Positions 1 through 10,443 of a stretch of 64,000 bases of DNA are shown piece after piece. Each line of letters starts with the position of its first letter. Position 1 is the first letter of the stretch. The notes beneath the pieces were generated by a model. The model had not been told where the DNA came from. It saw only the letters and a list, made by a program, of their open reading frames with translations, and ran no database searches. Source of the DNA: Meconema thalassinum. Taxonomy: Eukaryota; Arthropoda; Insecta; Orthoptera; Tettigoniidae. The stretch covers positions 292,804,526-292,868,525 of the forward strand of contig OX336388.2 of assembly GCA_946902985.2 (NCBI GenBank), read 5' to 3'. Made by a program: the position numbers and the translations under genes.

Positions 1-1494
1 ACTTAATAACTGACCAGACTGCAGTACAACTTCTTAGGGAACTCGAATTCAAGACATCAGAGATCCGCGCTCAACACCCTGCAGCGGCAGCACAAGTTAT
101 ACACTTAACACGATCCCAGGCCAGTGAACACAGACAGGAATCACCAATATCCAGCGCTGGTGAAGTAGATTGCCTGCCAACACTCCACCCCCTATTGTTG
201 CAGCAACTGCAATTCACAGAGCAGAAGACTAATAATCTGCTCGAGCGCATTACACAGTTACTAGAGACAGACACTGTTAAGTCAGATAATCACACGACAG
301 AGGCAGTTCTAGACATCCACACTATTCTGGAAACTGTGAAACTGGATTTAGACAGGACTGTACACGTAGTCAAATCCGCACAGTACGACAACACGCCATC
401 AATCAGTACCGACATATCAGGTGACGAGCCACCTGGTAACATAACACAAGTGTCGTACACGGGAAGCGAGGCTAATTCCCCTCTGAGTAACCCAAACACC
501 TCGGCACACGATAGCGGTGCGAACAACATAGACAGATCGCAATCACTACACAGCCAACAAGAGACAGCTGAAAACGAAATGAACAGACACACTGAGTACC
601 CCATGATCCACCCCACATAGTTCACGGGGGAAGGCCAGGATCCCGAGGAATACCTCAAGGCCTTCAATAGAACGGCTCGGATCAATGGTTGGAGCGAGGA
701 AGTTAGAAAACGGCTCCTTCCTGCTTACCTCACAAAGGCGGCTATGACATGAGGACACACTAGAAGCTGCCACATGGGAGGAAATCACTTTATTGTTGAA
801 AAGTGAATTCCAGCTCATACCAGATGATGACGACCTGTAGGACCAAATTATACAGAGGTCACAGGGGCCTAAGGAAAGCGCCCAGGCATACATCAACGTA
901 AAGTTGATAATGTGCAACAAATATAACGCAGCTATGACGAACAAACAGAAAGTCAAGCTGTTAATGCAGGGCCTCAGACCATCCATAGTGGACAAGTTGT
1001 GTATTATGAACAACCCCACGGTCCAACACATGTTGAACAACATAAAGACCATTGAGCAAGGGAAAAAGATCACGGAAAAAGCTACGGAGAAAGCCGTGGA
1101 TCAGCACTTTCAGACACAAAAGGACGACACTAATCATAAAATGGACGAATTAGTGGACAGGATGGAGAAGTTAACAATAGCTGCCATCCAAGCAGGCGGG
1201 AGACCGCCAAGGGATGAACACGTAGACACACAAGAGCGCCATTATCCTGAAAGGGATAGGGGGTACACCGAGAGGAGACACTACGGGAGGGAGGAAAATT
1301 ACTACCCTCCACAGCGGCCAACAACACCTCACCCACAGGATAGGCCACACTACCCTCCTCGGTATTCACCGGTATCGTACACGGACACAGAGCCGACATA
1401 CCCCTCACGGCGACCACCATCCCCGTACACACAGGAATACTACCCTGAGGAGTACGAGCACACCATCCCCCGACGAAACAGCCCGCCACCAAGT

Positions 1495-1780
1495 AGACAG
1501 GCCTACGCTGCCCCACAATACAGGGCAGACAGGGAGTACCGGGAAAACTCACCCCAGAGCAGGCAAGGCTATGCAGCCCCGCAGTGCAGGGGAAATGGGG
1601 AATATCGGGAGAACCCGCCCCCACGCAGGCAAAGCTATGCACCCCCACAGTACAGGGGAAATGGGGACCGTCGAGGAAACCCACCCCCGACCAGACAGGG
1701 GTATGCAGCCTCCCGGTACAGGGAAAAGGGGAATCGACGGGAAAACCCGCCCCCGCAGCAGCAGACATACACCCCACCCT
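1495..1780 (+). repeat. 66-bp tandem repeat coding a 22-aa repeat in Gag
   Basis: About 4.3 units with starts near 1495, 1561, 1627, 1693 and 1759. Each unit encodes a variant of R-Q-x-Y-A-A-P-Q-Y-R followed by an R-E-N-P-P-P-like segment. The period is a multiple of three, so the Gag frame is kept, and the differences between units are mostly conservative. This fits expansion while the protein was still under coding constraint. It lies in the nucleocapsid-like tail of the broken gag. Confidence 0.8.
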
Positions 1781-4700
1781 GGCGGAGACAGGACAACGGA
1801 CCACCGGGCAATAACCGACAGGCTAGAAATCCTACAAGAGGACGGGACAATACAGATACATACACAAAGGGCCCGGAACACTACCCCCTCCCCGACGAAC
1901 ACCCGAGGGAGTTCAGGGATGAGGCACCCCGCCGGACAGACAGGGGGGCAATACTCCCCACGCCTAGCCACACACCGCAGGCGGGGAGCTGGCGCAGCCA
2001 CCCCGAGGGGGGGGGGGGCGCACATACAGTACAGGGAGGCGCACACCTACGTTTCAAAAAAACGCCTAGACGGGGAGGTTAGGCCAGCTGATGAGGCGGC
2101 TGAGGTTCCTTCCCCAACACAACACCAGAAAGGCCCCTCCCCCAAACAAACGCGTAAGAGTAAAGGGAAAAAGCAGCCAGCCAAAGCCAAGGCTGACGAT
2201 CCGGCCCCGGACCGTTTCCAGACAAACCCCGTACAAGGAGACGGCAACTGCCTGTTTAGGACTATTAGCTTCCTGGTTCGGCATAACGAGGACCATCATA
2301 AGGAATACAGGCAGGAAACGGTCAAACATATCCTGGCCAACTGGAAAGAGTACCGAGACTTTGTGTCGGACGAGCGGGAAAACCCATTCCAGACCGGGGC
2401 GGATTACAAAAAATACATGGGTAGGGACGGCACCTATGCGAGCGCCGTAGAGGTGACCGCTCTCGGCAAGGTGCTTAGAGCCAACATCCACGTATACACT
2501 GATGTGCACTCGCCCCCGCTATTTTCAACTGCGGGATTTGACAGGGACCTGCACATACTTTTTACAGGGAACCCTAAGGCGGGACATTATACACCCCTCA
2601 TAATTACGCACAAACAGACTGAGAATAAACCCACACCCTCCAAACAGAAAACCATACCCCCTACACCACAACGCAGGGTGGGAAGTGAACACACACAGGC
2701 GCAGGACGCGAGCTCACTCGGCACTGGGAAGCCAGCAACAGGAGTCGAACTCGCGACCGCCTGGAACAAAAAACGGGGTAACAAGGGCAAGCTCAGGGTC
2801 ACATTCGCAGACACACCTTCCCGAGAGGAAGGAAACAACAGCACACCTACACAAAAGCTGGAAACGGTCAGTGCATTAAACGTTCGCCAGCAGACTTCTA
2901 TTTTCACAGCGCGAGCGGTTAAGAGAGCTGGCAATGTACTTGGTGAGCGCACTTTGCTGACCGAGCCAAAGTACTCGGGACAGGAAGTAAGCCGAGAGGC
3001 GAAGCGTGCCAGGTACGATAAGCGGCCAGCTCCATGCCTTCCCAGTACAGATGTTACGCCGGCAGCAACAACAACAACATACACACTACACAACACATCG
3101 GTGCAGGGCAATGGATTTCAGGTATCGGCCCTCACGATACACGCCAACATAAATGGCCACAGAGTGCAGGCCCTAATTGGCACTGGGGCAGCGGTAAGTT
3201 GTGTAAATAGCAGACACGTTACCGAAGGCCAAATACACGATGTCACGGGTGACATCCGGCTGGTAGCGGCCAATGCTCAGACGCTAGAAAACACGGGGGT
3301 GGCAAACATACATCTTAGGCTAGACCATTTTGCCACAACACACCCCATGTTCTTTATAGAACATCTTTCTGCGTCAGCCATAATTGGCATGGATTTCCTC
3401 GCTAAGTATGAGGCTAGCATAAATTTCGCTAGCGGTAAGATGCTTTTAAAGCACGACCAGAGGCTCACCACACATCCCATGATATACACCAGGAACACAG
3501 ATGGGATTCGAGCGGAGCGAGAAATTCACGAGCACCAGGCCTCTGCACTGCACACTATCATCCAACACACAGACACACACACAGATAAGGCGGCCAAACA
3601 CCCCCACAGACAGGACCTGACTCCGGAGCAAAATAAAAGGCTCACGGAGCTCCTGGAGACCAACAGGGATATTTTTGCCCATTCGATGAAGGATCTCGCT
3701 GTGACAGACCTCATCGAACACCACGTCACACTCACCAGTGACCGGCCAGTACACCAGCCTCCCTTCAGGGTGAGCCAGAAGGAGAGACACGCCATCGACG
3801 CTCAGATCACGGAGATGCTCGAGGCAGGAGTCATTGTCCCCGTTATTTCAAGTTACAGCTCTCCAGTTTTGCTGACCAAAAAACGGCACGGATCCCACAG
3901 GTTTTGTACTGATTACCGTAGGCTCAATAAGTTAGTCGAAAATGATAGTTATCCACTACCGAGGGCAGACACCTATTTGGATGCCCTTGGCGGAGCTAGC
4001 TGGTTCAGTTCAATGGATTGTTATAGTGGATTCTATTCAATCCCCGTCTATGAACCAGATAGGCACAAGCTGGCGTTCGTTACAGAGAACGGTCTATATA
4101 CCCACACAAGGTTACCAATGGGCCTCCGTAACGCCAGCCAAACCTTCCAAAAGCTAGTGGATAAGACATTTTCAGGTCTAAAATGGCGTTCCGTATTAGT
4201 CTACGTGGACGACATAACGGTCTTCTCCCATACCTTTGACGAACATACCGTACATTTGGAGGAGGCTTTCGCAAGGATCAGAGAGGCCAAGTTAAGGCTT
4301 AAACCTGCGAAATGTCAATTTGCCAGACAGCAGATTAACATATTGGGCCATATTGTAAACAGAGAGGGCATTATTCCCGACCCAGCGAAAACTGACGCAA
4401 TAACGGGCATCCCAATGCCCACAAATTTGAAACAATTGCGCAGTTTTATTGGGCTGGCCACGTATTATCGCAAGTATATCCATAGGTTTGCGCACATCGC
4501 CCACCCCCTAACTGAGCTCACACGTGAAAAGACGCCCTTCAACATTAAACAGGAACACATAGATGCCTTCAACACACTGAAGCAACTATTGACCTCACCA
4601 CCATTACTGCAACACTTCCATAGTGATAGGCCCACCTTCTTACACGTGGATGCCAGTCAGTACAGGCTCGGGGCGGCCCTATTGCAGGAAGACACAGAAG

Positions 4701-6436
4701 GGCGCATACGGCCCGTGGCTTATGCTAGCAGGAAACTAACGGCCGTTGAGACTAGATACTCTGCCACAGAGCGGGAAATGCTGGCATTTTCGTGGGGAGT
4801 GAACTATTTTAGGGTATATCTCTATGGTATCCAGTTCACGGTAGTGACTGACCACGCGAGCTTGCTTTTTTGGGACAAATTTAAAAACCCAAATTCGCGG
4901 CTCAACAGGTTTATATTCCGCCTGTATGAATATAACTTCGTGGTCAAACACAAGAAAGGCGCTACACACCTAGACGCAGATGGGTTGTCTAGGCTGCCGG
5001 TAGCCGATCCCCCGGATGACAGTAAGGACCAAGACTGGGACGACATGCCCACTTTTGCCCTGACGGTGATTAACATCAAACAGGAGCAAGAAAGTGATCC
5101 GTACTTGAAACAGATTCTATTGGCATTAAAAAACTTGGATAAGGTGGACTCCAAGACAGCACGGCTGTCTAGGCGATTTTTCCTAGACAAAGACGGGGTA
5201 CTGAAATTTAAGCCCACAGCCATGCACGATAACGCACCTATAGCGGTTCCGGAGTCATTGAAAGAGAATATCATGATCGGACACCTAAATAGCCCACTGG
5301 CAGGGGCACATTTAGGTACGCATAAAACATACCTTAGAATCCGAGACAAGTATTATTGGGTAAACATGAAGGCCGACATAGACACCTTCGTAAAGACATG
5401 TCACACTTGCCAGCGATTCAAAACAAGACCTGGCAAGCCTCATGGATTACTCAACCCAATTCCCGTAGGAGAGCTATTTCACAGAGTCGGAATAGATGTT
5501 AAAGGCCCTATTACGACATCTCAGAAAGGCAACAAATATATACTGGTCGCCACCGAGTATCTCACCCGATACATGATTACGAAGGCTGTTCCCAAAGCAG
5601 ACACGAACAGCATAGCCGAATTCTTATTTGACATAGTTACACGATATGGCCTATTCCAAACCTTACTATCCGACAGAGGTACTATTTTCACCTCGAGAGT
5701 GCTCCAACAGTTTTTGGAGATACTCAGGATTAAGGCATACACTACCACGAGTTTTTCCCCGCAAACCAACGGACTCACGGAGAGTATGAATAAAATACTT
5801 GGAATAGCGCTGGCTAAATTCACAGGGGACGCAGGGACAGACTGGGATGATTATCTGCAGCCCATCACTTTTAGTTATAACACTTCCATATCCACGGCTA
5901 CAAAACACTCTCCACACTTCCTATTGCACGGATACACGCCCAGAAGTCCCATAGACAACATATGCATCCCACAGGACACTCACAAGGACAATGCCGCCCG
6001 GCTAGAGCACGTGCAGATAGCTCGTATGGACGCTAGAAAGAACATAGCCGCGGCGCAGAGAAAACAAAAAGAACGGTACGATCGGCATAGAAAGACCGTG
6101 GAATACACACCCGGGCAATTGGTCATGGTCTCCAATTCCGCCCGTAAGAAAAATGTGTCTGAGTTCCTCCTGCCACGTTGGTCAGGTCCCTTCAAAGTCT
6201 GCAGGAAGGTATCTGACCTAAACTATATCGTTCACGTGCGCCATGGACGCAAGCTCATTAAAGACACTATTCACGCCCGCCGTATGAAGGCATATCATAC
6301 ACGCAAAGCTCCCACACCCACACGTACAGGCGGGAACACTGGCAAGAGGAAGGGAAGTGATCCCACTGGCAGACGTGGAAAGAAGGCCAAGAAATGGCCT
6401 TCGGACCTCGCTGACCGCACCGGGATACGACCCTAA
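1571..6436 (+). CDS. pol: Pol polyprotein of Ty3/gypsy element with N-terminal OTU protease domain
   Basis: A 1621-codon open frame. The first ~160 codons overlap gag in another frame and are probably not Pol; true Pol likely starts near 2050. Order (ORF numbering): OTU-like cysteine protease ~220-345, with GDGNCLFR (Cys227) and GHYTPL (His339); retropepsin ~530-620 with IGTGAAVS where DTGA is expected (Gly537); RT with YVDD at 878-881; RNase H with HVDAS, a TERE motif and VTDH; integrase with an HHCC finger (TCHTCQ) and D1309, D1368, E1404 (DD35E); then a GPF-containing C-terminus and a Lys-rich tail. The frame is otherwise uninterrupted, but the protease Asp loss (GAC to GGC, base 3180) and the broken gag argue against autonomy. 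A free-standing OTU domain cleaves ubiquitin-type isopeptide bonds; its role here is unknown. Confidence 0.9.
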   Translation: MQPRSAGEMGNIGRTRPHAGKAMHPHSTGEMGTVEETHPRPDRGMQPPGTGKRGIDGKTRPRSSRHTPHPGGDRTTDHRAITDRLEILQEDGTIQIHTQRARNTTPSPTNTRGSSGMRHPAGQTGGQYSPRLATHRRRGAGAATPRGGGAHIQYREAHTYVSKKRLDGEVRPADEAAEVPSPTQHQKGPSPKQTRKSKGKKQPAKAKADDPAPDRFQTNPVQGDGNCLFRTISFLVRHNEDHHKEYRQETVKHILANWKEYRDFVSDERENPFQTGADYKKYMGRDGTYASAVEVTALGKVLRANIHVYTDVHSPPLFSTAGFDRDLHILFTGNPKAGHYTPLIITHKQTENKPTPSKQKTIPPTPQRRVGSEHTQAQDASSLGTGKPATGVELATAWNKKRGNKGKLRVTFADTPSREEGNNSTPTQKLETVSALNVRQQTSIFTARAVKRAGNVLGERTLLTEPKYSGQEVSREAKRARYDKRPAPCLPSTDVTPAATTTTYTLHNTSVQGNGFQVSALTIHANINGHRVQALIGTGAAVSCVNSRHVTEGQIHDVTGDIRLVAANAQTLENTGVANIHLRLDHFATTHPMFFIEHLSASAIIGMDFLAKYEASINFASGKMLLKHDQRLTTHPMIYTRNTDGIRAEREIHEHQASALHTIIQHTDTHTDKAAKHPHRQDLTPEQNKRLTELLETNRDIFAHSMKDLAVTDLIEHHVTLTSDRPVHQPPFRVSQKERHAIDAQITEMLEAGVIVPVISSYSSPVLLTKKRHGSHRFCTDYRRLNKLVENDSYPLPRADTYLDALGGASWFSSMDCYSGFYSIPVYEPDRHKLAFVTENGLYTHTRLPMGLRNASQTFQKLVDKTFSGLKWRSVLVYVDDITVFSHTFDEHTVHLEEAFARIREAKLRLKPAKCQFARQQINILGHIVNREGIIPDPAKTDAITGIPMPTNLKQLRSFIGLATYYRKYIHRFAHIAHPLTELTREKTPFNIKQEHIDAFNTLKQLLTSPPLLQHFHSDRPTFLHVDASQYRLGAALLQEDTEGRIRPVAYASRKLTAVETRYSATEREMLAFSWGVNYFRVYLYGIQFTVVTDHASLLFWDKFKNPNSRLNRFIFRLYEYNFVVKHKKGATHLDADGLSRLPVADPPDDSKDQDWDDMPTFALTVINIKQEQESDPYLKQILLALKNLDKVDSKTARLSRRFFLDKDGVLKFKPTAMHDNAPIAVPESLKENIMIGHLNSPLAGAHLGTHKTYLRIRDKYYWVNMKADIDTFVKTCHTCQRFKTRPGKPHGLLNPIPVGELFHRVGIDVKGPITTSQKGNKYILVATEYLTRYMITKAVPKADTNSIAEFLFDIVTRYGLFQTLLSDRGTIFTSRVLQQFLEILRIKAYTTTSFSPQTNGLTESMNKILGIALAKFTGDAGTDWDDYLQPITFSYNTSISTATKHSPHFLLHGYTPRSPIDNICIPQDTHKDNAARLEHVQIARMDARKNIAAAQRKQKERYDRHRKTVEYTPGQLVMVSNSARKKNVSEFLLPRWSGPFKVCRKVSDLNYIVHVRHGRKLIKDTIHARRMKAYHTRKAPTPTRTGGNTGKRKGSDPTGRRGKKAKKWPSDLADRTGIRP
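2007..2018 (+). repeat. 12-G homopolymer in gag-pol overlap
   Basis: A run of 12 G lies just upstream of the gag stop (2080-2082), and a run of 7 A lies at 2056-2062. Gag is in phase 1 and Pol in phase 2, a +1 relation, so a -1 slip on the A run would not reach Pol. Length change in the G run could have altered the original phase relation, so the native expression mode cannot be read from this copy. Confidence 0.6.
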
Positions 6437-8900
6437 CACTTGGCAGAACTGTCCAGAAGACACAAGCCTGAATGGCACCAGAAATAATTATCCTGGTTAA
6501 GGACGGTCTCGAACCCGCAACCTCCTGAATATCAGGAGTGCAAAGTCGGGTAATTATCCCATGGGAGGATATAATAAGAAAGGACAGTTCCACTAACACA
6601 TATACATACGCACAAAGCAATCAAATCACCTCCGACACCTAGTCACCAAACACGCGACTAGCGGCCCGGAGACACTCGTGCATAACGACATTTAGTACCA
6701 TTAATAGAGATATACTCGACCCACGCTTACAGTTAACACAAAACTAGGGAACACAAATGTACTTAAGGGAAGATTCTTTTACATTACGGAAAGCCCTACT
6801 CGCAACAGCAGAGAGAGCAAGCAGGTTAGACACACACGTGCCGGACACGGAGCATTGTCAAACAAGTAATACGATAGCGCACACGTTAATGAAACTAGAG
6901 ACTATCGCCGTCAGCGATAAGACACTCGTGACTGGGCGACCTTCACACAAACAGACAGCAGTATGCATGCGGCTCTGAGAGCGGAACAAACGCCATCATT
7001 CACGTCAGATCCAAAACCTTATAATTTCCGAAATTACAATACGAGGACCATTCCCAAACACACAAACTCTTCACGGGAATGCGTATTTTCATCTGCGCAT
7101 TTCATACACACGATACATGTGCCATAGTATATACGGCACAGATATCGTCATACCAGGTACTTACAGCAAGCCGGGTCAGAACTCACGACCACACAACACA
7201 GTCGTGCCAAAAACTAACTAACCAATGGTATTTTTGGCACGAAAGACACAATCAAAAAACCACACTGGGGACAACTAAATCCCAAAAACACAACGCAGAC
7301 ATAGAACACGGAGAATTACATGATCACGGGTCCGAATCCCAGCAAAAATTGGACCCATGGGAAACAAAAATCCAGACGCCCAATTACACTGAAGTTGGCC
7401 ACAGATAAGTAAATAACTGGGTCAGACACATGCCTATAGACACAGGAGGTTTTTTTTCTCTCTTTTTTCTCTCTTTTTGCCCATACATAATGGAGCATAG
7501 ATTCGCCCCAGGGTACTCGCTACAACAGCCTACCTCGGCAGTGGCGACCCAGGAATTCCCAACAAGAGGGCGTACCGCAAATTCTAGGCCTCAAAGTGGA
7601 TCACAATAGACTTCCCAGACATGGATTACACATGGTTACACAAAACAAAGTCTTGCGAAAGCAGTGTACACATAACATCGATTAACAAAAGCGGGACAGA
7701 TTAGCACACTGGCACTCCCGGAATCTCAAGCAATAACAACATGCCGACGTTCGCGAAAAGGCACGTTCCGACAGCCGACATACGTGACGTCAGAGCCTGC
7801 CCTTACACAAGTAATAACATTGACTTGCACATTCTAGAAGCATTGCGACACTAACATACAGGACATATGGATACTGACTTAGAATTCTACAATGTTACAA
7901 TAGGCCTGGCATTTAGCAATATGCAGATACTGTGGGCCATATTATCTTAGGCCCATGGGAACATGTTTACAGAGATGGTGACAGGCCACAAGCAGCTCCT
8001 GCCCATACACGCGACACAAGATAGGACTTAGGCTATAACAGCCCACCCGCCCGCGTGGTGTAACGGGACATAGTCACCAACACGCGCTCACTAATCAGGG
8101 GCGAATAAAGACAGGGACTCTGAGGGAACAGACCTCCCCAATAAACACTTCTCTTCTTACTTTTAAATCCTAACACCATCATAAACGGTCAGGACATGAC
8201 CAGTCGCACTACGACCACTGGCTGCATTAACATTGCAACTGAGAGACCAGATTAGGTCGTGACGTTATAGCGTCACCATACTTTACTATCCCAAGGAGCG
8301 GATAGTAAACAGATTGACCAGGTGAGGATGACAGGAGCACGGGTGGATAAGGCCAGCCAGACAGCCAATATACCGCCTACAGGCCAACATAGTACCACCT
8401 CATCCTTCCATAACCTTCCCAATTACAACATTAGCCAACACAGACACATAAACACACAAAAACACATAAACTACATGACAAAATACACATCGGGGTTGAT
8501 AGACTTCATGCGTTTAAAGAGAGGGCTTACTACGCCCTGGATCTCAATGCTAACACCTGAGGATTAGGGGTGTGTCGGAAAACGACAATTAAGCGTATTG
8601 CGCATCTCCAAGTAAGAGACGAGGCCAAAATTATATACTAACAATTCTTTTTTATTAAATAATCCCGCATGATAGGGACATAATATTATTATACACTGAC
8701 CGATACCCATCCTTCAATGAGTGCGGGTACGTCTCATATCCAGACACATGCATGGAATATCCCATCCACATACCAAGGGTTATTACTATTGAACCTGCAT
8801 GACACTTTGTTAAAATTTTTGCAATCCCGGGAAATACCTACCCCCGTCCACTCATTGTAGAAGCATCCCAGCAGCATCACTGGCACCAGGCCACCATTAA
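6437..8900 (+). other. Noncoding 3' region of the OTU-gypsy element
   Basis: No credible gene. Short frames at 6757-6978, 7079-7408 and 8322-8567 show no recognisable motif. The stretch contains degenerate tRNA-like modules, a CT-rich run (7450-7478), an AATAAA at about 8140, and a perfect 10-bp hairpin at 8282-8309 (TTTACTATCC pairing with GGATAGTAAA, 8-nt loop). A TGTAACGGG string near 8060 resembles the start of many gypsy LTRs. The 5' LTR is outside the window, so LTR limits cannot be confirmed. Confidence 0.45.
6487..6580 (-). repeat. tRNA-like module (degenerate)
   Basis: On the minus strand a B-box-like GGTTCGAGACC (plus 6509-6519) follows a possible anticodon arm: CTCCT and AGGAG around a 7-nt loop GATATTC. 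The A box and acceptor stem are poor. I read it as a tRNA-derived relic or SINE head, not a gene. Confidence 0.35.
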
Positions 8901-9254
8901 GATGGAGCCCAAGATGCGCAACCCCATCCTACCATGCTTTAAACCTATTCAACGGATAATACCCCCGGATCCTAATAACAGGGAACCTAATGCCATAAAC
9001 CCTACTAACGCCTCCAGGAAAATCAACAAAGCATTACAGCTGGAAATCTGACATAGCACAGTAGACCTAAAGTAGTCTATGCACTTAGAAGTTTCTACAA
9101 CCCCAAATCACTTGAAAAATTTTACATTTTATACACAATAAATTATTTACACAATACACTTATTTTTTCCATATATTAAAAGGAATCTGTGACACGCTGA
9201 TTGATGATGACAGCGTAAGCTGAAGGGAAGAGGCACCACACAGAAGCAGAGCTG

Positions 9255-9280
9255 GGTAAGGCGATGTTGAGCCTTACCCT
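9255..9280 (+). other. Perfect 9-bp hairpin in copy 1
   Basis: GGGTAAGGC pairs with GCCTTACCC around an 8-nt loop. It lies near the start of the structured repeat; no equivalent was evident at the matching place in copy 2. Confidence 0.6.
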
Positions 9281-9608
9281 AGTTAACATACTGACCCAGA
9301 CCAAACAGACGAACCACGTAAGGTCGAGGCATTCATGGCCTGGCACGGGCAAACTTCGGAACCCTAAGTGTGCCTAGCCTGCCCCTAGGACGAAGAGATG
9401 TTACACCCACTATGTGCCACGGTCGTCGAAGCCAAGACCTGCAGGGGAGACTTTCTGAGGATGGTGGGAGAAATAACCAGCTCCACGCCGGACTCAGGAG
9501 ATGACCCTAGGGACGACCAAATTATGACTAGACTATTAGTTTAGTATATAAGTAAGTAGGGCTTCTAGAGCGGGAAGCAAGACTTCTATGCGCGGGAGTG
9601 AAGCATTA

Positions 9609-9700
9609 TTGTTGCCAATAAGGGCGAAAAGGATACTATTACTGCGAATAAGGGCGAAGAGGATACTATTACTGCCAATAAGGGCGAAGATGATATTATG
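9609..9700 (+). repeat. 30-bp tandem repeat, three units
   Basis: Three near-identical 30-bp units carry GCCAATAAGGGCGAAGAGGA followed by a TACTATTACT-like tail. It is specific to copy 1 of the long repeat. Confidence 0.75.
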
Positions 9701-10215
9701 CCATTGGACGATGTCCAATGCCCACATAAATGGTGACGCAGCGGGCAGCCAAGGGCATTAAATGAGGAGCATCGCGAGCAACTCACAGGGGTTAAAGTGG
9801 GCAGACCCAACAACGACAACATATGCAAAGGCAACGGCAATGAGCAGGCAAATACAGCAGGCGAAGCGGTTTGCTTAGTGGCACCGTAAGCCGCCTGCGA
9901 CTATATTAATACTAGTTAATAATCATGAGCATAAATGTCGACAAGGGAGCGGAATCCGGCGATTCTAGAGACAACCGGTGTTTCTAGGATACGTGCGGGT
10001 GGTGATCTGGGGAGGTAAAACTGCCCCGGGCGATCGCTCTGGTCAAAATTTTAGCATGTAAGACAGTTGCATTTTGGTACGCAACTTAGAATTAAGCAAA
10101 TTTTATAACCGCTGTTGCTAAATAATAGCACAGCATATTTCGGCAATAAAGTAAGGTCAACCATTCCGCTTATAAATAGCAAACATTTTTACTACCATAT
10201 TTAAGGTAGAATATT

Positions 10216-10443
10216 TCGGCACCTGGCGACTCAAATCCGTTGCCAGGGTAAGCCCGATAACACACTAGAATAAGTCAGATTTAGGCTAAATATTTCGGCA
10301 CCCGGTAACTAAAATTCCGCTACCGGGATAAGCCCGACAACATATTAAGATAAATGGTATTAAGATAACACATTAACATAAATAGATTAACGTAGAATAT
10401 TCCGGCACTTGGTCACCAAAAATCGGTACCAGAGTAAGCCCGA
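10216..10443 (+). repeat. Covarying hairpin array, copy 1 (three units)
   Basis: Three units at 10216-10257, 10295-10337 and 10402-10443. Each starts (T/C)CGGCAC, has a 9-nt arm, a short A-rich loop and a complementary arm, and ends TAAGCCCGA. The flanking TCGG and CCGA can pair to give an outer stem. Arms are CCTGGCGAC with GTTGCCAGG (fully paired, one G-U), CCCGGTAAC with GCTACCGGG (one mismatch) and CTTGGTCAC with GGTACCAGA (core retained). Stem position 3 alternates T-A and C-G, and position 6 alternates C-G and T-A. Confidence 0.75.

Larger units (their letters stand above)
3..2082 (+). pseudogene. gag: Broken gag of OTU-type Ty3/gypsy retrotransposon
   Basis: Reads as a retrotransposon Gag whose start lies left of the window. 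The frame is open from base 3 to a TAG at 618-620. The same frame then continues as Gag-like sequence to a TGA at 750-752. The protein then resumes one base over (751 onward), meets another TAG at 838-840, and is open from there to 2080-2082. The middle (about 640-1180) has the capsid-like helical character seen in gypsy Gag, with the motif LMQGLRPSIVDKL. The last third is Pro/Arg/Tyr-rich with a 22-residue tandem repeat and no CCHC zinc knuckle, so RNA binding is probably by basic residues. Two stops and a frameshift make this copy non-functional. Pol follows in another frame. Confidence 0.75.

Noticed and set aside
1571..2050. First 160 codons of the long pol frame as a real N-terminus
   Set aside because: The same DNA encodes the 22-residue Gag repeat in another frame with clear protein pattern; the pol-frame reading is low-complexity and follows from that repeat.
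2053..2064. Classic -1 slippery site at the OTU-gypsy gag-pol overlap (A7 run)
   Set aside because: Pol is in the +1 phase relative to gag, so a -1 slip there leads to the wrong frame.
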